NCBI RefSeq assembly: GCF_000819845.1
Contig: NZ_CDCG01000046.1
Coordinates: 62,001-126,000, forward strand
Length of the DNA: 64,000 nucleotides
Origin: Aeromonas enteropelogenes
GTDB lineage: Bacteria > Pseudomonadota > Gammaproteobacteria > Enterobacterales > Aeromonadaceae
Direction of reading: 5' to 3'
Shown here: positions 48,293 to 57,462 of the stretch, piece after piece
Numbering within the stretch: position 1 is the stretch's first letter
Layout: the number at the start of each line of letters is the position of its first letter
Translations under genes and position numbers: made by a program
The notes under the pieces: model-generated
What the model was told of the DNA's origin: nothing
Seen by the model: only the letters and a program-made list of their open reading frames with translations
Databases searched by the model: none

Positions 48293-49681
48293 CTACACCA
48301 GCGAATGGCGCACGCCGCCGGGATGCTTGCCCGGGTGCTTGCCAGGATGAAATGCAGGCTGGCCGCCATCGAGCGGGCGATGCTGCAAAAACTCGAACAG
48401 CCCCGCCTGCAAATTGACGTTCCAGAAGCGCCCGGCCAGGGTCAGCGCCAGCCGCTCGTCCGTCAAGCTGGCCAGCCCGTTTCGCTGCCACCCCTCAAAC
48501 AACGGCTGCAGATGTGCACGCAGCGGCGCAGGCAGGCTCGCCAGGGCCAGCCAACCGCGATCGAGGGCTCCTCGCAACAGTCCGTCTATCCGGGCGTCGG
48601 GGTTGCGGCTCATCACCATGCCTGGGGCCCGCTCACCCTTGGCCAGTGCGTCGTGCCAACCGTCAAGATCGCGGCCATTCATCACCCCGTGACCATGAAT
48701 GCTGCCCCCCGCACCCGCGCCAAAGGGGAGGATTTCGGCCCCGCGCTTGGCCATCTGGTTGTAGCGGCTCTGCTCTGCGTTACTGCGTCGCCAGTGGCTG
48801 CAGGAGAGGCGCTCCCACCCCTGTTGCTCCAGCTGGCTGGCACCATAGGCGTACATGGCGGCTCGCTGCTGACCATCGGCCGACCAGCCCAGCTTGCCTT
48901 TCGCCTCGGCCCGCTCGAGATTGGTGCCTGTCATGGCGATGAGCTGGTAGAGATCCACCCCGTGCACCCCGCTTGCCATCACGTCGCTGATGTCCTGGCG
49001 CCATACCTCGTCATCCTGCCCGGGCAGACCGAAGATAAGGTCGGCCACGATCACGGCCGCATCGTCCCGGGTCAGCTCGCCGAGTCGGCGCAGCAGGGTC
49101 TCCCTGTCATCAAAACGGGCCGCCTGCTGGCGCACGCCGGTATCAAAACTCTGTACGCCAAACGAGAAACGGTTGAAGCCCCCTGCCAGGGCGGTCTGCC
49201 ACTTGGCCTCGTCAAACCCGTTGAGACGCCCCTCCAGGGTCACCTCCACATCCGGGGTCAACGGAAAGCGCCCAATGGCATTGGTCAGCCTGGCCAGATC
49301 CTCGACCGCCATATCGGTGGGGGTGCCCCCGCCCACATAGACGGCAGAGAAAGGTTTACTTTGGCCCAACGGGGTCTCGGCAGCCGCGATCAGGCTGGCA
49401 CACAGGGCCGCCATGTAACGGCTCATGCGCGCCGGATTGGCGCCATTTTCAAAGAAATTGCAGAAGCTGCAGCGCTTGCGGCAAAAGGGGATGTGGATGT
49501 AAAGGGCTCGCTCGTCGGCTTCACTCTCTTGCTGCCACCAGGCTTGCCAGGCGGCTTCGTCGAGGGACACGGGGCGCACACCGCCCCGGCTGGCATGGGC
49601 CGAGGTTTTGCCACTGAAGGCAAATTTAAGGGGATCGGGAGTCGCCATGCCGATCATGGTCGGCGTCAGATCGCTTGTCAT
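48293..49681 (-). CDS. hutW: Anaerobic haem-degrading radical SAM methyltransferase (HutW/ChuW family)
   Basis: A radical SAM enzyme that opens the haem ring without oxygen, releasing iron, in the ChuW/HutW family related to HemN. The [4Fe-4S] motif CRKRCSFC (CxxxCxxC) lies near residues 69-76 of the chosen start, with YIHIPF before it and VYVGGGTPT after it, as in the family. The earlier ATG at 49729 lies inside a Fur box and is rejected; ATG at 49681 gives MTSDLTPTMIG, like known HutW. The C-terminus has a short tandem repeat HPGKHPGKHPGG. The usual partners hutX and hutZ are not adjacent. Iron limitation should induce it through Fur. Confidence 0.88.
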   Translation of the reverse strand: MTSDLTPTMIGMATPDPLKFAFSGKTSAHASRGGVRPVSLDEAAWQAWWQQESEADERALYIHIPFCRKRCSFCNFFENGANPARMSRYMAALCASLIAAAETPLGQSKPFSAVYVGGGTPTDMAVEDLARLTNAIGRFPLTPDVEVTLEGRLNGFDEAKWQTALAGGFNRFSFGVQSFDTGVRQQAARFDDRETLLRRLGELTRDDAAVIVADLIFGLPGQDDEVWRQDISDVMASGVHGVDLYQLIAMTGTNLERAEAKGKLGWSADGQQRAAMYAYGASQLEQQGWERLSCSHWRRSNAEQSRYNQMAKRGAEILPFGAGAGGSIHGHGVMNGRDLDGWHDALAKGERAPGMVMSRNPDARIDGLLRGALDRGWLALASLPAPLRAHLQPLFEGWQRNGLASLTDERLALTLAGRFWNVNLQAGLFEFLQHRPLDGGQPAFHPGKHPGKHPGGVRHSLV

Positions 49682-49708
49682 CGTTGCAGGATTACCATCT
49701 GAAATAAC

Positions 49709-49727
49709 GTAAATGATAACCACTATC
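49709..49727 (-). promoter_or_regulatory. Fur box upstream of hutW
   Basis: GTAAATGATAACCACTATC matches the 19-bp Fur consensus GATAATGATAATCATTATC at 15 positions. It lies 28 bp before the hutW start, and could also influence the divergent chemoreceptor gene. Confidence 0.7.
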
Positions 49728-49943
49728 AATTAACTTCAAGTTTGTGCTGGATCAACTCAGGGTCAGAGAGCCCTGATTTGCTACCTGTCATTAACTGCTA
49801 ATGTCGATCTAATTAACAGATAAGTTACTCAAGATGAGGTAGGGTGTGCCGATAGAAAGTCATCTCCCCCTCTCGACCATGATTCATCGGGGAAAGATGC
49901 CAATCATTGACGATCGCTTACCTGTGCATGGACTCTGCCAACG

Positions 49944-51539
49944 ATGCAAAACCTGTCTCTCAACTGGAAAATGTTCCTCCCCCTCACCCTGGTCATCGGC
50001 TGCACATTTGCCCTCAGTTTTGAACTCTCCGCCTGGTTGCAGCGGGATCTCGCCATCCGGCTGGCGGGCGAAAAGGTGGAGAGCGCCGCCAACACCTACA
50101 TGGATCAGCTCAACGTCCTGATGATGACGGGAGGCATGGCCAATCGGCAAATAGTGCAGACCAAGCTCAAGAGCGAACAGGGCATCGTCGAGGCCAGGGT
50201 TATTCGCGCCCCCGCCGTGAGCGATCTGTTCGGGGCGGGTCATCCGGATCAGAAAATCGCGGATGCGCTGGATGAACGCGCCATCAAACAGGGCGAGGTC
50301 ATCTTCGAGCAACAGGGCAACCAGCTCACCCTGATAAAACCCTTCAAGGCCTACAAGGAGTATCGCGGTACCCAGTGCACCACCTGCCACCAGGTGGCGG
50401 AGGGAACCGTCATGGGGGCGGTGCGGATCAGTTACGATCTCAGTCATACCTTCAGTGAAATCCATCGCAACAACCTGATCCTGAGCGGCAGCCTGGCCGC
50501 CGTGTTCAGCCTCGGCTTCGGCCTGCTCTGGTGGGTGCTGCAGCGCTACATCAAGCGCCCGGTTCGTCATCTACAGCTCAATATGACCCGCATGGCCAAG
50601 GAGCGAGATCTCTCCCTCCCCCTCATCAATCGCAGCCAGGATGAGCTGGGCCAGATGACCCGTGCCGTCCGCGACATGGTGCAGGGGTTTCGCCACAGCC
50701 TGCAATCCGTCGAGAGTGCCACCCATCAGCTCTATCAGGAGTCAAACCAGATAAGTGAGGTCGCGACCCGCACCGAAGGAGCGGCACGTCAGCAGGAGAG
50801 CATGACCACCCAGGTGGCCGCCGCCGTGAGTGAGCTGGCCGCCAGCTCCCACGAGGTACGAGAACATGCCCGCAAGAGCGCCGAGCTCTCCGCCCTCACC
50901 AATCAGGATGCCGCCGAGACCAGCCGCCTCGCCCAGCGCTCCATCACCGATATGGACGAGATGTCGGAGGAGATAGAGCGGGTCGACAAAGTGATCCAGC
51001 AGCTCGACAACCGCTGCCTCGCCGTCGACGGCGTGCTGGAGGTGATCAAGGGCATAGCCGATCAGACCAATCTGCTGGCCCTCAACGCCGCCATTGAGGC
51101 GGCCCGTGCCGGCGAGCAGGGACGCGGCTTTGCGGTGGTGGCGGACGAGGTGCGGGCCCTCTCCAACCGCAGCCGCGCCGCTAGCGAGGAGATCTCCCAG
51201 ATGATCGCCGCCCTGCAAAAAGAGGCGCAGAGCGCCGTTGTGGTGATCGGGGATGCAAAAGCCAAGGCCGACGAGAGCATTCACAAGACCGAGGCCACCC
51301 TGGCGGCCATGCAAAACATCATTGGACGCATCGCCAGTATCAATGATCTCAATGCCCAGATGGCGCAATCCGCCGAAGAGCAGGACAGGGTCTGCAGCGA
51401 GGTCGATCGCTCGGTGAGCGACATTCGCAACAGCGCCAACGATACCCTGGGCCAGGCCCATGCCGCCAACCTGGCCAGCCGCCAGCTGGTCGAGCAGTGC
51501 AAGACGCTGGAGCAGTTACTCAAGACCTACCGCTGGTAG
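49944..51539 (+). CDS. Methyl-accepting chemotaxis protein with periplasmic c-type haem motif
   Basis: A 531-residue chemoreceptor. Helix 1 (about 10-30), a periplasmic domain (about 31-177), helix 2 (about 178-200), a HAMP domain (about 200-255) and a cytoplasmic signalling domain whose tip reads [32 protein letters not shown] near 370-400. The sensor domain contains CTTCH at residues 145-149, a covalent haem c attachment motif (CxxCH), placed just before the last periplasmic strands. This suggests redox, oxygen, NO or CO sensing through haem, as in haem-containing chemoreceptors of Geobacter. No C-terminal CheR-docking pentapeptide is present. The gene is divergent from the Fur-boxed haem-degradation gene hutW. 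Confidence 0.9.
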   Translation: MQNLSLNWKMFLPLTLVIGCTFALSFELSAWLQRDLAIRLAGEKVESAANTYMDQLNVLMMTGGMANRQIVQTKLKSEQGIVEARVIRAPAVSDLFGAGHPDQKIADALDERAIKQGEVIFEQQGNQLTLIKPFKAYKEYRGTQCTTCHQVAEGTVMGAVRISYDLSHTFSEIHRNNLILSGSLAAVFSLGFGLLWWVLQRYIKRPVRHLQLNMTRMAKERDLSLPLINRSQDELGQMTRAVRDMVQGFRHSLQSVESATHQLYQESNQISEVATRTEGAARQQESMTTQVAAAVSELAASSHEVREHARKSAELSALTNQDAAETSRLAQRSITDMDEMSEEIERVDKVIQQLDNRCLAVDGVLEVIKGIADQTNLLALNAAIEAARAGEQGRGFAVVADEVRALSNRSRAASEEISQMIAALQKEAQSAVVVIGDAKAKADESIHKTEATLAAMQNIIGRIASINDLNAQMAQSAEEQDRVCSEVDRSVSDIRNSANDTLGQAHAANLASRQLVEQCKTLEQLLKTYRW

Positions 51540-51555
51540 CCCGATGGCAGGCAGC

Positions 51556-51583
51556 AAAAAGCGCGACCCGGGTCGCGCTTTTT
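51556..51583. terminator. Bidirectional terminator, chemoreceptor / aroG
   Basis: A 13-bp stem AAAAAGCGCGACC / GGTCGCGCTTTTT with a 2-nt centre forms a perfect palindrome between convergent genes. Confidence 0.88.
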
Positions 51584-51634
51584 TATTGCCTTGGTGCTTG
51601 TCAGGATAGAGCCGGCAAGCGTCAGAGGTACAGA

Positions 51635-52690
51635 TCAACCTGCATTTCGGGTGGCTACCGCATCGGCCAAGTTGCGCAGCAGGCTCTCGGTGTCGGCCCA
51701 GCCGATACAGGCGTCCGTGATGCTCTGGCCGAAGGTGAGCTCGCACCCGTCCACCAGATCCTGGCGCCCTTCCACCAAATGGCTCTCCACCATGACGCCA
51801 AACACCGCCTTACTGCCGGCACGCAGCTGACCGGCCACGTCCTCGGCCACCAGCATCTGGTTCTTGAACTGCTTGCTGCTGTTGGCGTGGCTGAAATCGA
51901 TCATCACCTTCTGCGGCAGACCGGCCTTCTCCAGCCCCTTCACCACCTCGCTGACGTGGGCGGCGCTGTAGTTTGGCTCGCGGCCACCGCGCAGAATGAT
52001 GTGGCAATCCGGGTTACCCGCGGTCGCCACAATGGCGGAGTGGCCGTACTTGGTCACCGACAGGAAGTGGTGCGGCGCGCTGGCGGCGCCGATGGCGTCG
52101 ATAGCCACCTTGATGGTGCCGTCGGTACCGTTCTTGAAGCCCACCGGGCAGGAGAGGCCGGAGGCCAGCTCGCGGTGCACCTGAGATTCGGTGGTGCGCG
52201 CCCCGATGGCGCCCCAGCTCATCAGATCCGCCACGTATTGCGGGGTGATCATATCGAGGAATTCGGAGGCGGTCGGCAGCCCCATGTCGTTGAGATCCAG
52301 CAGCAGCTTGCGCCCCAGGCGCAGGCCGTCGTTGATCTGGCAGCTGTTGTCGAGGTAGGGGTCGTTGATCAGCCCCTTCCAGCCCACAGTGGTGCGCGGC
52401 TTCTCGAAATAGACCCGCATCACGATCTCGAGCTGATCTTTGAGCTCGTCACGCAGCGCCTTGAGGCGCTTGCCGTATTCCAGCGCCGCGACCGGATCGT
52501 GGATGGAGCAGGGACCGATCACCACCAGCAGGCGATCATCGTCACCGGTCAGAATGCGGTGAATGGCCTGGCGGGATTCAAACACCGTATTTGATGCGGT
52601 CTCGGTGGCCGGAAACTTCTCAAGCACCGCAACCGGGGGCAATAACTCTTTGATTTCACTGATACGAACGTCGTCGGTTTGATGCTGCAT
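51635..52690 (-). CDS. aroG: 3-deoxy-7-phosphoheptulonate (DAHP) synthase, AroG type
   Basis: Condenses phosphoenolpyruvate and erythrose 4-phosphate, the first step of the shikimate pathway. Class I DAHP synthase signatures are intact: LLVVIGPCSIHDP (metal-binding Cys, about residue 61), MRVYFEKPRTTVGWKG, WGAIGARTTESQ, GFKNGTDG and DFSHANSSKQ. Sequence is closest to phenylalanine-regulated AroG (MQHQTDDVRISEIKELLPP start). AGGAAG precedes the ATG at 52690; the open frame extends 14 codons more. A TyrR box lies 63 bp upstream. Which amino acid inhibits it cannot be read directly. Confidence 0.95.
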   Translation of the reverse strand: MQHQTDDVRISEIKELLPPVAVLEKFPATETASNTVFESRQAIHRILTGDDDRLLVVIGPCSIHDPVAALEYGKRLKALRDELKDQLEIVMRVYFEKPRTTVGWKGLINDPYLDNSCQINDGLRLGRKLLLDLNDMGLPTASEFLDMITPQYVADLMSWGAIGARTTESQVHRELASGLSCPVGFKNGTDGTIKVAIDAIGAASAPHHFLSVTKYGHSAIVATAGNPDCHIILRGGREPNYSAAHVSEVVKGLEKAGLPQKVMIDFSHANSSKQFKNQMLVAEDVAGQLRAGSKAVFGVMVESHLVEGRQDLVDGCELTFGQSITDACIGWADTESLLRNLADAVATRNAG

Positions 52691-52753
52691 GACAAGGCTT
52701 CCTGCTAGATGACTGCGATAATGAAACTTCAATCTAGCCCTCGACAGAGGCGG

Positions 52754-52771
52754 TGTAAATAGAAAATTACA
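52754..52771 (-). promoter_or_regulatory. TyrR box upstream of aroG
   Basis: TGTAAA-N6-ATTACA matches the TyrR consensus TGTAAAN6TTTACA at 11 of 12 defined positions. Its position 63 bp before the start codon suits repression by TyrR with aromatic amino acids. Confidence 0.75.
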
Positions 52772-52846
52772 TTAACAGCAAAACTATTTCACCAAGCAAT
52801 CTTGCAAGTTACTGAAATGATGCTAAAGCGAATATCACAGACAACA

Positions 52847-52868
52847 AGGCCCGCGCAATGGCGGGCCT
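52847..52868 (-). terminator. Probable terminator of aroA
   Basis: A perfect 8-bp stem AGGCCCGC / GCGGGCCT with a 6-nt loop, followed on the minus strand by TTGTTGTC, a moderate T-tract. Confidence 0.65.
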
Positions 52869-52884
52869 CACGGGTACAAATCAA

Positions 52885-54168
52885 TCAGTGACGATGACTG
52901 ATGCTGGCCAGCTTGTCGAAGTAATCCGGGAAGGTCTTCGAGGTGCACTTGGGATCATTGATGGTCACCGGCGTATCCGACAACGCCACCAGGGAGAAGC
53001 ACATGGCAATGCGATGATCGTTATAGGTATCGATCGCCGCATGGTTGAGTTGGGCCGCCGGGGTCACCGTGATGAAGTCGTGCCCCTCCTCCACATCGAC
53101 ACCCAGCTTGCGCAGCTCGGTCGCCATGGCGTGCAGACGGTCGGTTTCCTTCACCCGCCAGTTGTAGATGTTGCGAATGGAGGTGGGCCCCTCGGCAAAC
53201 AGCGCCGCCACGGCGATGGTCATGGCCGCATCCGGGATGTGGTTCATGTCCATGTCGATGCCCTGCAGCTCGCCCTGCTCGGCCTCGATGAAGTCATCAC
53301 CCCAGGTGATACGGGCGCCCATCTTCTCCAGCACGTCGGCAAAGTGAATGTCCCCCTGGATGCTGTGCTTGCCGATGCCGGTGACCCGCACCTTGCCCTT
53401 GATGGCCCCCGCCGCGAGGAAGTAGGAGGCGCTGGAGGCATCCCCTTCCACCAGGAAATCGCCCGGGCTGACATAGGTCTGGTTGCCCTTGATGTAGAAC
53501 ACCTTGTAGTTGTCGTGTTCGATGACCACCCCGAACTGCTTCATGATGTGCAGGGTGATGTCGATGTAGGGTTTGGAGACCAGCTCCCCCTTGATGTGGA
53601 TGCGGGTGTCGCCGGCCGCCATGGGTGCCGCCATCAAAAAGGCGGTCAGGAACTGGCTGGAGACGGAGCCATCCACGTGCACGTCGCCGCCCCAGAGCCC
53701 CTTGGCGTCCACCACCAGGGGCGGATAGCCATCTTTTTTCAGGTACTGGATATGGGCGCCCGCCTCGCGCAGGGCATCCACCAGATGGCCGATGGGACGC
53801 TCTTCCATGCGCGGCTCGCCCCCCAGGGTGTACTCCCCGGAACCGAGGCACAAGGCTGCACACAAGGGACGCATGGCGGTGCCTGCATTGCCGAGGAACA
53901 GATTGACCGGTTCTTTCACCGCAAAGCTGCGACCCAAACCATGTACGGTGCACTCGGTCTTGTCGGCAGAGAGCTTGTATTTGACGCCGAGCTGGGTCAG
54001 CGCCGCCAGCATGTGGCGGATATCATCGCTGTCGAGCAGATTGGTCAAACGGGTGGTGCCGCGAGCCAGCGCTGCCAGCAGCAGGGCCCGGTTAGAGACA
54101 CTCTTGGAGCCGGGCAGATTAACTTCGCCAGCCACTCGGGAAATGGGTTCCAGACGCAACGAATTCAT
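52885..54168 (-). CDS. aroA: 3-phosphoshikimate 1-carboxyvinyltransferase (EPSP synthase)
   Basis: Transfers the enolpyruvyl group of PEP to shikimate-3-phosphate. It has full length at 427 residues. The signatures are [18 protein letters not shown] (about residues 20-37), [11 protein letters not shown] (about 92-102; the Gly-Ala pair at the glyphosate-contacting position is the sensitive wild type) and [19 protein letters not shown] (about 340). It follows serC on the same strand, but an intervening terminator suggests partial uncoupling. Confidence 0.97.
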   Translation of the reverse strand: MNSLRLEPISRVAGEVNLPGSKSVSNRALLLAALARGTTRLTNLLDSDDIRHMLAALTQLGVKYKLSADKTECTVHGLGRSFAVKEPVNLFLGNAGTAMRPLCAALCLGSGEYTLGGEPRMEERPIGHLVDALREAGAHIQYLKKDGYPPLVVDAKGLWGGDVHVDGSVSSQFLTAFLMAAPMAAGDTRIHIKGELVSKPYIDITLHIMKQFGVVIEHDNYKVFYIKGNQTYVSPGDFLVEGDASSASYFLAAGAIKGKVRVTGIGKHSIQGDIHFADVLEKMGARITWGDDFIEAEQGELQGIDMDMNHIPDAAMTIAVAALFAEGPTSIRNIYNWRVKETDRLHAMATELRKLGVDVEEGHDFITVTPAAQLNHAAIDTYNDHRIAMCFSLVALSDTPVTINDPKCTSKTFPDYFDKLASISHRH

Positions 54169-54285
54169 AGACTTCCTGTACTATCTCAAAAAAACACCTG
54201 TCCGGACGTTAACAGCCCGCGCCCAGCTCGGCAAGGGTACTTTCGGGGTAAATATGGCGGCGGGCGCCGCATTCAGGACAAGCAG

Positions 54286-54314
54286 AAAAAGACGCCGGGC
54301 TCGGCCCGGCGTCT
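54286..54314 (-). terminator. Terminator between serC and aroA
   Basis: An 11-bp stem AGACGCCGGGC / GCCCGGCGTCT with a 3-nt loop. On the minus strand it is followed by TTTTTCTGCTT. Confidence 0.85.
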
Positions 54315-54333
54315 GACATCAGCAGGGAAAAAC

Positions 54334-55422
54334 TCAGCCGTGGCGCTTGGCAAAGCCGTCCATGAAGCTGACCAGCGCCTTGACCCCTTCCAGCGGCATG
54401 GCGTTGTAGAGGCTGGCGCGCATGCCGCCGACGATGCGGTGCCCCTTGAGCGCCAGCAGACCGGCCTCTTCCGATTCGGCCAGGAACAGCTTGTCCAGCT
54501 CGGCATTTTTCAGCTGGAACGGGATGTTCATGCGAGAGCGGCAGCTGGCATCCACCTGGTTGCCATAGAAGCTCGACTGATCGAGATAGCCGTAGAGGAA
54601 ATCGGCCTTCTCCTTGTTGCGTGCTTCCATGGCCGCCAGGCCGCCCTGCTCTTTCAGCCACTCGAACACCAGACCGGCCAGATACCAGGCATAGGTGGGT
54701 GGCGTGTTGAACATGGAGTCGTTCTTGGCGGTGAGCTGGTAGTCGAAAATCGAAGGCACATCGGCGCGCGCCTGGCTCAGCAGATCGTCGCGCACGATGG
54801 CAATCGCCAGGCCAGAGGGGCCAATGTTCTTCTGCGCGCCGGCATAGATGATGCCAAAACGGCTCACATCGAGAGGACGGGAGAGAATGGTGGAGGAGAG
54901 ATCCGCCACCAGGGGCACGTCGCCGGTGGCCGGGATGTCGAACATCTCGATGCCGTCGATGGTTTCGTTCGGGCAGTAGTGCACATAGGCCGCATCGGCG
55001 CGAAACGCCGGGGTCGGCAGCAGGTGAGATATGCCTTGGGCATTTTTGGCAACCCCCTGATAGGTCTGGATGTCGCCATACTTTTTGGCCTCATCCACGG
55101 CGCTCTGGGACCAGACGCCGGTCAGCAGAAAGTCAGCCTTCTTGTTGGCACCACCCAAGAGGTTCATTGGCACGGCGGAGAACTGGCCGCGACCGCCGCC
55201 GTGCATGAACAGCACCTTGTAGTTGTCCGGTACCGCCAGCAGCTCGCGCAAGTCTGCTTCGGCCTTCTCGGCGACCGCCATGTAGGGCTTGCCGCGGTGG
55301 GACAGCTCCATGACCGAGGCTCCCAGCCCCTGAAAATTACAAAATTCGCGCTGGGCGCGCTCCATGACTTCGACCGGCAACATGGCAGGGCCGGCGCAGA
55401 AGTTGTAAATCTGTTTGCTCAT
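54334..55422 (-). CDS. serC: Phosphoserine aminotransferase
   Basis: A PLP-dependent enzyme of serine biosynthesis that also acts in pyridoxal phosphate synthesis. It starts with the family hallmark [11 protein letters not shown] (residues 6-16). The PLP lysine lies in [12 protein letters not shown] (about 197), and [12 protein letters not shown] near 335 is the C-terminal substrate arginine region. Its 362 residues match E. coli. The serC-aroA order is conserved in gammaproteobacteria. Confidence 0.97.
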   Translation of the reverse strand: MSKQIYNFCAGPAMLPVEVMERAQREFCNFQGLGASVMELSHRGKPYMAVAEKAEADLRELLAVPDNYKVLFMHGGGRGQFSAVPMNLLGGANKKADFLLTGVWSQSAVDEAKKYGDIQTYQGVAKNAQGISHLLPTPAFRADAAYVHYCPNETIDGIEMFDIPATGDVPLVADLSSTILSRPLDVSRFGIIYAGAQKNIGPSGLAIAIVRDDLLSQARADVPSIFDYQLTAKNDSMFNTPPTYAWYLAGLVFEWLKEQGGLAAMEARNKEKADFLYGYLDQSSFYGNQVDASCRSRMNIPFQLKNAELDKLFLAESEEAGLLALKGHRIVGGMRASLYNAMPLEGVKALVSFMDGFAKRHG

Positions 55423-55551
55423 GACGCTTTCCGTGAATGGATGAGAGTGATCGATGACTTGTCAGGTTTTACACAAGAGAGGCTTGCTGATCAAAGGCTT
55501 TTTGGGATCTGGCGCACTCTTTTCAGTCATGATGAAGCGTCGGGCAGAAGA

Positions 55552-55576
55552 GAAAAAACCCTGAACGGGTCAGGGC
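55552..55576 (-). terminator. Terminator of etfBA
   Basis: CCCTGA / TCAGGG with a 5-nt loop, followed on the minus strand by TTTTTTCTCTTC. It lies about 70 nt after the etfA stop codon. Confidence 0.75.
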
Positions 55577-55646
55577 TTGCTGAGAACATGCGCAGAATTG
55601 GTCGCGAGTCCGCATCAAACGCGAGTCACTGCCTTTTCTGACAAAT

Positions 55647-56576
55647 TTACACCTTGGCGGTGAGCTCCGGCAGCAGGGTGAAGAGATCCCCCACCAGACC
55701 ATAGTCCGCCACCTGGAAGATGGGGGCCTCGCTATCCTTGTTGATAGCGACGATCACCTTCGACTCCTTCATCCCCGCCAGATGCTGGATGGCCCCCGAG
55801 ATGCCGACCGCGATGTAAAGCTCGGGGGCGACCACCTTGCCGGTCTGCCCCACTTGCAGATCGTTGGCCACAAACCCCGCATCCACCGCGGCGCGCGATG
55901 CCCCCACGGCGCCACCCAGCTTGTCCGCCAGCGCCTCAATGAGGGCAAACTGCGCCTTGGAGCCCAGTGCCCGCCCGCCGGATACCACCACTCGCGCCGC
56001 CGCGAGATCGGGCCTGGCCGAACGGATGGCCTGGCGCTCTACCAGACGGGTACGGCACTTGAACTCGGGCACCGACAAGGCTTCGACGGACGCGGACGCC
56101 CCCTGCTGCCCCGCCTTGGCAAAGGCGGTCGGACGGACCGTCATCACCTTGACGGGTGCCGAGCTTGCCACCCTGGCGATGGCATTGCCGGCATAGATGG
56201 GTCGCAGGAAGGTATCGCCGCTCTCGATACCGATCACCTCGGCAATCATCTCCACCCCGAGCCGGGCCGCCACCTGGGGCAGCAGCGCTTTGCCCGTGCT
56301 GCTGGCCGCCATCAGGCAGTGTTCATACCCTCGGGCATGAGTGGCCAGCAGCTTGTCGACCCCATCCAACAAGCCGTCTGCCAGCATGGGATGCTCGGCC
56401 AGCAATACCTTGTCGACCCCTTCCAGTTGCGCGGCCTGCGCCGCCACCTCGCTCAGCCCCTGCCCGAAGAACAGCAGATGGATGTCGCCCCCCAGTTGCC
56501 CTGCAGCCGTGACCAGCTGCGCGGCGTTGTCGGCCAGCCGGCCCTGATGATGTTCGGCAATGATCAGCACGCTCAT
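55647..56576 (-). CDS. etfA: Electron transfer flavoprotein alpha subunit
   Basis: The FAD-binding subunit of ETF, which carries electrons from acyl-CoA dehydrogenases and related enzymes to ETF-quinone oxidoreductase. The C-terminal domain has [14 protein letters not shown] (about residue 197), the FAD-binding ETF signature [29 protein letters not shown] (about 251-279) and a closing [12 protein letters not shown]. Length is 309 residues. Its start overlaps the etfB stop codon by 4 bp, so the two subunits are translationally coupled. Confidence 0.96.
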   Translation of the reverse strand: MSVLIIAEHHQGRLADNAAQLVTAAGQLGGDIHLLFFGQGLSEVAAQAAQLEGVDKVLLAEHPMLADGLLDGVDKLLATHARGYEHCLMAASSTGKALLPQVAARLGVEMIAEVIGIESGDTFLRPIYAGNAIARVASSAPVKVMTVRPTAFAKAGQQGASASVEALSVPEFKCRTRLVERQAIRSARPDLAAARVVVSGGRALGSKAQFALIEALADKLGGAVGASRAAVDAGFVANDLQVGQTGKVVAPELYIAVGISGAIQHLAGMKESKVIVAINKDSEAPIFQVADYGLVGDLFTLLPELTAKV

Positions 56577-57325
56577 GGCAGCACCTTCGCTTCGTTCTTG
56601 AGTTTGTCCACCAGCTCGTCCACCGAGCCGACCCGGATCCCGGCGGCGCGCGCAGGGGGCGCCATCACCCCGAGCTGCCGGGTCTGACCGACAGGCTCGA
56701 CGGCAAGGGCGGCAAACGGTGCGCTCTCGAGCGATTTGCGCTTGGCCTTCATGATGTTGGGGAGCGAAGCAAAGCGCGGTTCGTTGAGCCGCAGATCGAC
56801 ACTGACGACAGCGGGCAACGGCATGCCGAGAGTCTCAAGGCCGCTGTCTATCTCGCGGGTCACCAGCAGCTCCCCCCCCTCAAGCTTGATCGCGCTGGCA
56901 CAGGTAGCCAGCGGCCAGTCATTGAGGGCCGCCAGCATCTGGGCTACCTGATTGTTGTCTGAATCGATGGACTGCTTGCCAAGGAGCACCAGATCCGGCT
57001 GCTCCAGCTCGCATACCTGTTGCAGGGCGCGGGCTACGGTGAGCGGTGTGAGCGTCTCGTCCGTCACATAGTGGCGGGCCCGATCCGCCCCCAGCGCCAA
57101 GGTATGGCGCAGCTGTTCGGCAGCTGCCTCTGGCCCGAACGTCACCACCACCAGCTCGCTTGCCACCCCGGCTTCCCGCAGTCTGACGCCCTCCTCCACC
57201 GCTATTTCACAAAACGGGTTGATACCCATCTTCACGTTAGCGAGCTCAACATCCGAGCAGTCTCCCTTGACCCGGATCTTGACGTTGTAATCTACTACCC
57301 GTTTGATCGCGACCAGCAGCTTCAT
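56573..57325 (-). CDS. etfB: Electron transfer flavoprotein beta subunit
   Basis: The AMP-binding subunit of ETF. It shows MKLLVAIKRVVDYNVKIRVK (residues 1-20), the AMP/adenine motif region LVLLGKQSIDSDNNQVAQMLA (about 117-137) and the beta-subunit signature VTREIDSGLETL with SLPNIMKAKRK. The ATG at 57325 has GAGG 9 nt upstream and gives 250 residues; the ATG five codons earlier is less likely. First gene of etfB-etfA, divergent from ETF-quinone oxidoreductase, so the whole electron route to ubiquinone is encoded in one locus. Confidence 0.96.
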   Translation of the reverse strand: MKLLVAIKRVVDYNVKIRVKGDCSDVELANVKMGINPFCEIAVEEGVRLREAGVASELVVVTFGPEAAAEQLRHTLALGADRARHYVTDETLTPLTVARALQQVCELEQPDLVLLGKQSIDSDNNQVAQMLAALNDWPLATCASAIKLEGGELLVTREIDSGLETLGMPLPAVVSVDLRLNEPRFASLPNIMKAKRKSLESAPFAALAVEPVGQTRQLGVMAPPARAAGIRVGSVDELVDKLKNEAKVLP

Positions 57326-57405
57326 GGGGTCATGCCTCATCTGTTTGGGTTGAATTCATTGACCAGTCCTTGCACTTTTTTGTTTGATTTTTTACTTACA
57401 AGAGC

Positions 57406-57422
57406 TTTACGTTTACGTAAAC
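57406..57422. promoter_or_regulatory. Palindromic operator between etfBA and ETF-QO
   Basis: GTTTACGTAAAC (57411-57422) is a perfect 12-bp palindrome preceded by a further TTTACG copy. It sits in the 137-bp divergent promoter region. The repeated TTTACG/CGTAAA pattern resembles the motif of the MerR-family regulator LiuR, which controls branched-chain amino acid and etf genes in related bacteria. That link is from memory. Confidence 0.5.
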
Positions 57423-57462
57423 TACCAGCACTACCCTAGGCCAACTAGAGCGCAGAGGCAAG

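Noticed and set aside
48297-48352. Tandem HPGK-coding repeat at the hutW 3' end, considered as a CRISPR or VNTR
   Set aside because: There are only two to three short imperfect copies in coding sequence. It is far below CRISPR repeat length and has no spacers.
49682-49729. Upstream start of hutW at 49729
   Set aside because: It would place the start codon within the Fur box and add residues not typical of the family. The ATG at 49681 fits better.
52858-55641. A 927-codon open frame on the plus strand opposite aroA and serC
   Set aside because: It is antisense to two certain genes and arises from their G/C third-position bias. Its composition is low complexity with no domain features. The same applies to 41669-43936, 36953-38767, 38748-40235 and 3201-4475.
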